A stretch of 9,102 nt of DNA from Chlamydiia bacterium (GTDB lineage Bacteria; Chlamydiota; Chlamydiia; Chlamydiales; FEN-1388), in contig PMZB01000109.1 of assembly GCA_003170575.1 (NCBI GenBank), positions 1 through 9,102 on the forward strand, read 5' to 3'. A program made the position numbers and the translations under genes. Shown piece by piece: positions 1-5,616 of this stretch. How positions within the stretch are numbered: position 1 is the stretch's first letter; each line of letters begins with the position of its first letter. The notes under the pieces were generated by a model, which saw only the letters and a list, made by a program, of their open reading frames with translations, was not told the origin of the DNA and ran no database searches.

Positions 1-1
1 T

Positions 2-1765
2 CTCCAAACATACTGTGATCAAATGGATTGTTTTAAAATCTATCTTCTAAAAAAAGAAGTTAATGAATTCATTGATCCATCTGAAGATTTTGTTAAAAAA
101 GTGATTGGTTCTTTTGAGGCTGGCAATTTCGAAGTGTTTGAGAAAATGCTGATCACAACACAGAAAGCTATTGTACGAAACAGAGAGCTTGAGAAGCGGA
201 TTGCAAACACTGAGCTTCCAGCTGTGACAACGATAAACTTTAGAGACCTGCCCTGGGTGAATACGGAGGATGAGCTGTTTGAGCGGCTTCGGGCTATTCG
301 GGCTTTACAGGTTGATGTGGCCTCTAAATTAGGCGTAGAGATGTATCAGACTGCGCTTCAACGCTTAGAAAAAAGAAAAACCAAATATGAGGAAGGGCGG
401 GAAGTAAAGGATCCATCTATTTTTAAGAAGGTAGTATCTACCTTTGTTATGAAAGCATTTGCCGAGGCACTTGATTCAGAAAGCGCTTATTTCACGCCCG
501 CGGAAGCAATGCAGCTTCTTATCAACATGCAGCAGAGGCTTGTTGGGATCGGCGTTATTTTAAGGGATGATGTGAATGGGTTTTCGGTAGTATCCATTGT
601 GGAAGGAGGGCCTGCCGCTCAGCAGGGAGGGCTTCAACTGGGGGACAAGGTGGTAGCTGTGAATAGCGAGTCTGTTATCGGATATGACCTTATAGATGTT
701 GTTGAGCTTGTACGGGGAGAACCAGATACATCTCTCACTTTAAAAGTTCTTCGCAAGGATTCGCCGGTTCTTGTAGATGTGCCTCTCAAAAGAGGAAAAG
801 TTGTTGTGCAGAACCAGAGATATGGGACCAAGGTCGAGCCATTTCAGGATGGGGTAGTTGCCTGCCTGACGCTCCATTCCTTTTACCAAGATGAGGAAAC
901 TTCATCTTATTCAGACTTATTAGCTGCTCTTGAAAAGCTTCAAAAAGATTACTTTGTTAAAGGTGTCGTGTTAGATCTTCGATATAATCCAGGAGGGCTT
1001 CTGACGCAGGCAGTAGCTGTAGCAGGACTTTTTATAGACAAAGGGGTAGTCGTCTCGATTCAAGATGGGGATAAAAATGTCTGTTACATGAGAAATCTTA
1101 CAAGCAAAAAAGCTTGGACAGGACCGCTTGTTATTCTGACGAATCGGGCAAGTGCTTCTGCTTCAGAGATAGTTGCGGGCACACTCCAAGATTGGGGGCG
1201 AGCTATCATCGTTGGGGATGATCGATCCTTTGGCAAGGGCTCATTTCAACTATTCACTCTTTGTCCTGATGGCGTTGCAGTACCAAACCCTGAAGGGGAG
1301 TATAAAATTACCCAAGGAAGATATTACACGGTCTCTGGAAAAACCCCGCAGCTTGTCGGGGTTTTATCTGATATAGTTATCCCTGGGGACGTATCAGCCT
1401 CAGAAATTGGGGAGCAATTCTCAAAATTCCCCTTACCTGGAGATGCCATTGCCCCTCATTTTGAAGATGCGTTTTCGGATGTTTCCTACTATCACAGACA
1501 GCTTCTTCAGCGCCTGTATGCGAGTGGGCGAGAAGTAAAAACGAACACTTGGACAAAGTATCTTCCTGAGCTTAAGCGCATGGCTGAGGAACGATTGGCA
1601 AAAAGTGATGCATATAAAAATTATTTGGCTGAGATCAAAAAGAATGCCACTCTAGGTGAAAAATTATCCCCAAAGGACTTGCAGCTCGAAGAAACCATGA
1701 ACGTGCTCAAAGATTTTGTGGACATGGCGAAGGAACAGAAAGTTACGGCAAATGCTGGACGGTGA
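2..1765 (+). CDS. Tail-specific protease (Tsp/Prc family, S41 peptidase with PDZ domain), 5'-truncated by the window edge
   Basis: Periplasmic processing or degrading protease of the S41A (Tsp/Prc/CtpA) family, which cuts proteins marked by their C-terminal tails. The reading frame is open from base 2 (LQTYCDQ before the first Met at 23). Those residues fit the family's N-terminal region, so the Met at 23 is internal and the true start, with any signal peptide, lies outside the window. Residues are numbered from that Met. A PDZ domain spans about 173-260 (LVGIGV, then GGPAAQQGGLQLGDKVVAVN). The peptidase core holds LDLRYNPGG and SASASEI at 377-383. The middle Ser (S379) is the expected nucleophile and K405 in FGKGSFQ the expected general base, with Q409 following. 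The Ser-Lys spacing is 26, one more than in E. coli Prc. A charged helical C-terminal tail follows. About 580 residues are seen, and the chlamydial homologue is somewhat longer, so little is missing. Family certain; the chlamydial affinity is inferred. Confidence 0.93.
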   Translation, partial: LQTYCDQMDCFKIYLLKKEVNEFIDPSEDFVKKVIGSFEAGNFEVFEKMLITTQKAIVRNRELEKRIANTELPAVTTINFRDLPWVNTEDELFERLRAIRALQVDVASKLGVEMYQTALQRLEKRKTKYEEGREVKDPSIFKKVVSTFVMKAFAEALDSESAYFTPAEAMQLLINMQQRLVGIGVILRDDVNGFSVVSIVEGGPAAQQGGLQLGDKVVAVNSESVIGYDLIDVVELVRGEPDTSLTLKVLRKDSPVLVDVPLKRGKVVVQNQRYGTKVEPFQDGVVACLTLHSFYQDEETSSYSDLLAALEKLQKDYFVKGVVLDLRYNPGGLLTQAVAVAGLFIDKGVVVSIQDGDKNVCYMRNLTSKKAWTGPLVILTNRASASASEIVAGTLQDWGRAIIVGDDRSFGKGSFQLFTLCPDGVAVPNPEGEYKITQGRYYTVSGKTPQLVGVLSDIVIPGDVSASEIGEQFSKFPLPGDAIAPHFEDAFSDVSYYHRQLLQRLYASGREVKTNTWTKYLPELKRMAEERLAKSDAYKNYLAEIKKNATLGEKLSPKDLQLEETMNVLKDFVDMAKEQKVTANAGR

Positions 1766-1800
1766 AAAAACAGGTAGAGAATTCCTGTTCTTTTTATTTT
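1766..1800 (+). terminator. Factor-independent terminator after the protease gene
   Basis: A 6-bp stem (AACAGG at 1769-1774 with CCTGTT at 1784-1789) closes a 9-nt loop. It is followed directly by C and a T-rich run (TTTTTATTTT, 1791-1800). The A-run before the stem can also pair with the T-run. It begins immediately after the TGA stop, which fits an intrinsic terminator separating the protease from the next gene. The stem is short, so strength is uncertain. Confidence 0.6.
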
Positions 1801-1860
1801 AAGCTTTGCTAGAAAAATTTTATTTGCTAAACCAAGATTTAAAATAAACGGGAGGTAAGA

Positions 1861-2760
1861 ATGCTTACAATTAACGGAAGTTTTCAAAATAACAACTTTG
1901 TTTGCGATACTGGTCATACAATCGAAAAATATGAGGAAGGAGTTTGGGCGGGGATTAAACAATTTTTTTGGAGAGATTCTGTTTGGACAGAAGTCCAGGA
2001 TAAAACAACAGGGAAACATTACATATATGTACCTTTGTCCGAAGTTAATCGAATTGCCGGCCGTGATTTGGGAAAAAAGAAAGTAGGGAAAGTTTTTGCT
2101 CAGATATTGTACACGATACAAATGGGAGGGACTACACGACCAATTGTTCCTTCTACGTATACTGAGTTCGGAGAAAGCAAGGGCAATATTGACTTAGGCA
2201 TTTTCAAAGAACTGCGCGCTATCCCTGGCACAGATCTCTTTGTGCGTAGCAGAGTCGATAATTACTATTCTATATGGTTTCAAATAGAGAAGAAGGGCAA
2301 ACGAGTAGGCCAGGTTCAGTTGGAATTTCTGTTTTTCAAAGGTGGAGAATATAGTAGCCAATACCGCGATCACGCTTTGCCCGCAGATTCTTTATATCTT
2401 TTTGATAATAGGTCTCATGGGAATTATATTAGAATATTAGAGCACGAATTTTTAGGTGAGACAGAAGAGGAAAGAGAACAAGTTGCCAAAGCTCTGCTGC
2501 AAACGGTAATGGAATTTGGAAATCTGAACCACGTAGATGGTAGGGTTTGTATGAGTGTTGGTGGTGGCGAAGAGGTAATATTATACAGGCAGGGGGTGAG
2601 GTGTGAGCGTGAAGACCTCAATTCCTGTATTGCAAAATGGTCAGATGACAATGATCTAAAGGATCATGGAGGGTTCACGATGTTTGTCACGAGAGAGTGC
2701 GCCGAAAAGTTCAATAAACTCATCACTGAACATCCAATTTATCAAGCTCATTCTGGGTAA
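1861..2760 (+). CDS. Hypothetical protein, 299 residues, function not recognised
   Basis: I do not recognise this family. The start is well supported: GGGAGG at 1850-1855 sits 5 nt before the ATG. No signal peptide or membrane segment is visible, so it looks cytosolic, or exported by a system that needs no Sec signal. The N-terminal part (1-70) is rich in Trp and Phe (GVWAGIKQFFW, DSVWTEV). The centre (about 118-165) alternates short hydrophobic and charged stretches (YYSIWFQIEKKGKRVGQVQL) like paired beta strands. A predicted helix (HEFLGETEEEREQVAKALLQ, about 198-217) is followed by CMSVGGGEEVILYRQGVR. The order strand-strand-helix-strand, ending in a Tyr-containing turn, loosely recalls GNAT acetyltransferases, but no clear acetyl-CoA loop is present, so this is only a hypothesis. 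The upstream terminator makes it likely a separate transcription unit; it converges with the oxidase gene downstream. Confidence 0.82.
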   Translation: MLTINGSFQNNNFVCDTGHTIEKYEEGVWAGIKQFFWRDSVWTEVQDKTTGKHYIYVPLSEVNRIAGRDLGKKKVGKVFAQILYTIQMGGTTRPIVPSTYTEFGESKGNIDLGIFKELRAIPGTDLFVRSRVDNYYSIWFQIEKKGKRVGQVQLEFLFFKGGEYSSQYRDHALPADSLYLFDNRSHGNYIRILEHEFLGETEEEREQVAKALLQTVMEFGNLNHVDGRVCMSVGGGEEVILYRQGVRCEREDLNSCIAKWSDDNDLKDHGGFTMFVTRECAEKFNKLITEHPIYQAHSG

Positions 2761-2766
2761 GAGCTT

Positions 2767-2929
2767 AGGGACAAAGAATAATAAGTTAACCAATTCTTGT
2801 CTGGCTGCTCGAATATTGATCTGTTGACGATCGTTCCAAAGTCCGTAAAAAAGCTACGAACGAAAGTCACGATCGTCAATCTCAACGGTCTTGGCTCTCG
2901 AATCGGTTAACTTATTTTTCTTTGTCCCT
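2767..2929. repeat. Foldback (inverted-repeat) element between convergent genes
   Basis: Outer arms of 25 nt at 2767-2791 and 2905-2929 are reverse complements with a single mismatch (left arm AGGGACAAAGAATAATAAG..., where the right arm reads GAAAAATAAG in the same sense). An inner inverted pair, TTGACGATCGT at 2824-2834 and ACGATCGTCAA at 2869-2879, matches over 11 nt around a 34-nt loop. Inside each arm region there is also a near-direct repeat, GTCTGGCTGCTCGAAT (ending 2813) and GTCTTGGCTCTCGAAT (ending 2903). The right arm covers the last five codons and stop of the multicopper oxidase; the left arm starts just after the stop of the preceding gene. No T-tract follows either arm and no clear target-site duplication flanks it. 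It could be a MITE-like insertion or a convergent transcription-end structure; the sequence alone does not decide. Confidence 0.75.
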
Positions 2930-4102
2930 GAGGACTTTGGCAACTGTTCCGGGAGGCGGTTGGTACCAGCCTGGATCTTGATAGGAGCTCAGGTTTTCTC
3001 TCACTTTCAGCACAGTAAACATTCCGCCCATCTCTATAAGGCCATAGGGACCGGGAGAGCCCATTTTAAGATAGTTTGGAGGCCCTTCCATCGAATGTGT
3101 CATTTCAGCCATATCCCACATTCCGTTTTCCCCTCCTGCCATATAGTCTGGGAGAAGTTTTTTGATTTTCTTTTCTATAGTGTTTTGGTTGACGCCTAGC
3201 AAGTTGGGCAGATCGTGTTCCATCCCATTCATCACGTGATGTGCTTTGTGGCAGTGTAGAGCCCAGTCCCCTTCATTGTCTGCTATAAATTCAATGTCTC
3301 TGGTATCGCCTACAGGCACGTTTATAGTTACACTCTCATATTGTGCCGAGGGTTTGAGGCGTTTTGCGCCAAGACCTGTCACGGAAAATTCGTATCCGTG
3401 CAGATGAATGGGGTGTGAATCCATGCTCAAATTAGCCAGGCGGATTCGGACCTTTTCTCCCTTCTTTACAACGAGTGGCTCACTTGCCGGCCAGACTGTG
3501 CTATTAAACGTAAAATAATTAAAATCCAGCATCACAAGAGGATCTGGAGTTTTTCCGCCAATCGGAATAAACCATTCATTGAGCATAATGGCAAAGTCCC
3601 GGTCTACCTTCTCTTCGTCCGTAGGGTCCTTTGGGTGGATGATGAAAAATCCCACCATTCCCATGGCAATCTGTGTCATCTCATCAAAGTGTGGGTGATA
3701 CATATGTGTACCGCTCTGGTTGAGCGTAAACTCATACATACCTGTGTCATTTGGTTGAATTGGAGGTTGGGTAAGTCCTGCCACTCCATCCATCCCATTA
3801 GGTAAGCGAATGCCGTGCCAGTGAATTGTGGTTGGTTCCTGGAGGTGATTGGTAACGTAAATCCGTACTCTGTCTCCTTCAACGACTTCGATAGTGGGCC
3901 CAGGGGTCTGTCCATTATACCCCCAACAGTTGACCTTCATTCCTGGAGCAAATTCCCGCTCTACAGGCTCTGCTATTAGGTGAAATACTTTAATACCATC
4001 TTCCATGGTCCAGGCAAGGGTACTTCCATTTGGTGTGATAACTGGTTGGTAACCAAATAGTGGTATCCAAAGGCTTGTCATAAGTAAAAGTAGTTTTTTC
4101 AT
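2912..4102 (-). CDS. Secreted two-domain multicopper oxidase with Met-rich C-terminal tail
   Basis: Likely oxidises Cu(I) or an organic substrate with reduction of O2 to water in the periplasm. A Sec signal peptide is evident (MKKLLLLMTSLWIPLFG, cleavage near 17/18). All four copper motifs are present: HWH at 94-96, H133 and HPH at 136-138, HPIHLH at 230-235, and HCHKAHHVMNGM at 283-294. H230, C284, H289 and M294 are the expected type-1 copper ligands. Only 92 residues separate the second and third motifs (about 300 in E. coli CueO), so the central domain of three-domain oxidases is absent. The N-terminal domain has no Cys ligand, so a single type-1 site sits in domain 2. The tail from about 318 is rich in Met (GMWDMAEMTHSM, IEMGGMF), suggesting extra copper contacts. 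Start and upstream stop overlap as ATGA, indicating coupling to the efflux gene. The last codons (RDKEK, stop) lie inside the inverted repeat. Copper tolerance is inferred from family and context. Confidence 0.92.
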   Translation of the reverse strand: MKKLLLLMTSLWIPLFGYQPVITPNGSTLAWTMEDGIKVFHLIAEPVEREFAPGMKVNCWGYNGQTPGPTIEVVEGDRVRIYVTNHLQEPTTIHWHGIRLPNGMDGVAGLTQPPIQPNDTGMYEFTLNQSGTHMYHPHFDEMTQIAMGMVGFFIIHPKDPTDEEKVDRDFAIMLNEWFIPIGGKTPDPLVMLDFNYFTFNSTVWPASEPLVVKKGEKVRIRLANLSMDSHPIHLHGYEFSVTGLGAKRLKPSAQYESVTINVPVGDTRDIEFIADNEGDWALHCHKAHHVMNGMEHDLPNLLGVNQNTIEKKIKKLLPDYMAGGENGMWDMAEMTHSMEGPPNYLKMGSPGPYGLIEMGGMFTVLKVRENLSSYQDPGWYQPPPGTVAKVLRDKEK

Positions 4103-5454
4103 GTCTTTTGCTCCATCTGCCCTCCCACCGCTCTTTCAAGGGCAACATGCGAAAGCTTATAGTCTTTTAATGCGGAAATATGCTCTATCTGAAGAGCAAG
4201 CTCCTGTTTTTTTGCGTCCAAAAGCTGGTACACTCCAAGAGCCATACCGTTGTAAAACCTCTGCGACATTGAAATGATCTTTTGGTGTAGCGGAAGAAGC
4301 TTTTCTTGATATGTTTCTACAATCCTACGGGTAATTTGAACCTCCTCTTTTGCGGCTGCTACCTCTTGCGTAATACGTATTTTTAATGCATGAAGTGCTG
4401 CAAGTTTTTGCCTATGAAGGGCCTGTAAACGAGCCCTATCTGCCTGGCCATAGTTAAAAAGAGGAAATGTTCCGGAAAGGGTAGGCCCAATCACAAAAGA
4501 GCCTTCAGCATCGTTTTCCATGGATACGCCGGCGCCCTCATTTATATGCGTCCACCATCCAGTCAATCCGACCATTCGATCAAGATGTTTCAACTCCCAT
4601 CGTGTTTGTTCAAGATCAAGGCGCTTTTCCATGGCAAGAGCCTCTAAGTCTTCTATTTGTGGTTCAATTTCTGGAAGTGAGAGAGGGCAATCTTGTAGCG
4701 CCCAAACCCGTCCTTGAGGTAACCCAAGTAAAATAGCCATCTCTTTTTTTTGGGAAGTCTCTTGTAGTTCCATTTTCGAAAGTGTAAGGCGAGCTTCCCA
4801 AAGCTGGCTTTCTCTGCGATCCATCTCAAGACTTGAAATGTTTCCCTTCTCATTTTGTGCTTGAGAAAGAATAGTTGCTGCTTCACATGCCTCGACAATC
4901 TCTTTTAGGACAGGTATTTTCTTTTGTGTGGCAAGAAGAGAACAATATGTTTCTTCTACTTCAAAGGCAAGGCGAAGTATTTCCTGACTTATTTTAAGCT
5001 GTGCCTCTTCTACTTGTGCTGCAGCTACCTTTTGCCGAAGAGGAATACGAAAAATATCAAGGAAGCTTGTTACAACAGAAAAGGAAGCGTCTATGTGGGC
5101 TTGCGTTGGGCAGGGAAACCGAACGAACCCATCAAACATAGGATTTCCAAGGAGCCCTGCCTGTAAAAGGTCTGCTTGCGCTATCCCAAGCTCCTCAAAC
5201 GCTGCTTGAATCCGCTGGTTATTCAAGAGGGCAATTTGCACCGCAGCATCAACAGTAAGAGGGGATGCAAGCAAATAGCTCACTGCATTATCGATCAGTT
5301 TTTTTGATGCTACATCTTTGTTCCAGTGGACGTCTTTGCCAAGATGGGTCGACACAGTACTTGAAACCTGTGCATCAGTTACTTCAGGAACTCTTGTGCA
5401 ACTGGAGCACAGGAACACAAGAAACGTGATGCTACCTATCCAGCCCAAGCGCAT
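4099..5454 (-). CDS. TolC/CusC-like outer-membrane efflux lipoprotein
   Basis: Outer-membrane channel protein of the OEP (TolC) family. The length of 451 residues is close to that of CusC-type members. A short hydrophobic N-terminus ends in FLCSSC, giving a plausible lipid-attachment Cys at 19 (a loose lipobox with Cys, Ser, Ser before it). The mature protein shows the two-fold OEP pattern. The first half begins with LTVDAAVQIALLNNQ (66-80) and GLLGNP (100-105), followed by long Glu/Gln/Lys-rich helices. The second half begins near 270 (LEALAMEKRLDLEQTRWEL), with SGTFPLFNYGQADRA at 327-341 and YNGMALGVYQLLDAKKQELA at 401-420. The start is fixed by AAGGAG (5461-5466 on the reverse strand) 6 nt before ATG. 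It is the first gene of a two-gene operon with the multicopper oxidase, so copper or related stress is the likely context. No adaptor or inner-membrane pump gene is in the window, so it must pair with partners elsewhere if it is an efflux exit duct. Confidence 0.9.
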   Translation of the reverse strand: MRLGWIGSITFLVFLCSSCTRVPEVTDAQVSSTVSTHLGKDVHWNKDVASKKLIDNAVSYLLASPLTVDAAVQIALLNNQRIQAAFEELGIAQADLLQAGLLGNPMFDGFVRFPCPTQAHIDASFSVVTSFLDIFRIPLRQKVAAAQVEEAQLKISQEILRLAFEVEETYCSLLATQKKIPVLKEIVEACEAATILSQAQNEKGNISSLEMDRRESQLWEARLTLSKMELQETSQKKEMAILLGLPQGRVWALQDCPLSLPEIEPQIEDLEALAMEKRLDLEQTRWELKHLDRMVGLTGWWTHINEGAGVSMENDAEGSFVIGPTLSGTFPLFNYGQADRARLQALHRQKLAALHALKIRITQEVAAAKEEVQITRRIVETYQEKLLPLHQKIISMSQRFYNGMALGVYQLLDAKKQELALQIEHISALKDYKLSHVALERAVGGQMEQKT

Positions 5455-5479
5455 GAGACTCTCCTTAACAATTTTTTTT

Positions 5480-5508
5480 ACATTAATAAATTATGCTTTC
5501 ACTATCAA
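5480..5508 (-). promoter_or_regulatory. Possible promoter of the efflux/oxidase operon
   Basis: On the reverse strand, TTGATA (5503-5508) is separated by 17 nt from TAATGT (5480-5485). The -35 is good and the -10 is poor, so this is a weak candidate. It lies about 26 nt upstream of the efflux gene's start codon and just ahead of its Shine-Dalgarno site. Other A/T-rich hexamers nearby could serve equally well. Confidence 0.25.
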
Positions 5509-5521
5509 GAACAAATTATGG

Positions 5522-5548
5522 TTGCCATTTGTCCAAAAAACATATACT
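5522..5548 (+). promoter_or_regulatory. Candidate promoter of the PP2C gene
   Basis: TTGCCA (5522-5527, 5/6 match to the -35 consensus) and TATACT (5543-5548, 5/6 match to the -10 consensus) are separated by 15 nt, shorter than the usual 16-18. Transcription from here would begin near 5555, within the palindrome at 5553-5577, and give a leader of about 60 nt. The short spacer may mean an activator is needed or that the -35 is misassigned. Confidence 0.4.
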
Positions 5549-5552
5549 ACAG

Positions 5553-5577
5553 TAAGCGGGAATGATCTCGCCGCTTA
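5553..5577. promoter_or_regulatory. Palindrome in the divergent control region (hairpin or operator)
   Basis: TAAGCGG (5553-5559) and CCGCTTA (5571-5577) form a perfect 7-bp inverted repeat around an 11-nt loop. The palindrome is GC-rich in an otherwise A/T-rich region. It falls right after the candidate PP2C -10 box and about 100 bp upstream of the efflux gene on the other strand. It could be an operator overlapping the transcription start or a hairpin at the mRNA 5' end. It does not match CueR, CsoR or CopY operator patterns that I know. No T-run follows it, so it is not a terminator. Confidence 0.4.
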
Positions 5578-5616
5578 TGTGTGAGAGATGAATAAATAAA
5601 CTAATTGAGGTAACCT

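Noticed and set aside
23..25. ATG at 23 as the true start of the protease
   Set aside because: The frame is open back to the window edge with family-like residues (LQTYCDQ), there is no Shine-Dalgarno site, and the signal peptide and N-terminal region would be missing.
1801..1850. A promoter for the 299-residue protein built on the TTGCTA hexamers at 1806 and 1824
   Set aside because: Neither hexamer has a -10-like box at 16-18 nt; the region is A/T-rich and any match is likely chance.
1621..2121. A 166-codon open frame on the reverse strand spanning the protease 3' end, the spacer and the start of the hypothetical gene
   Set aside because: It lies antisense to two well-supported genes and across their terminator, is unusually rich in Phe, Cys and Ile for a soluble protein, and resembles no family I know.
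2891..3199. A 102-codon forward open frame opposite the oxidase 3' end
   Set aside because: It is antisense to a gene with all four copper motifs and its residues (many His, Phe, Ser) are what the complement of that gene would give.
5553..5577. Copper-regulator operator (CueR, CsoR or CopY type)
   Set aside because: The half-site TAAGCGG with an 11-nt gap does not fit the known consensus of any of these regulators.
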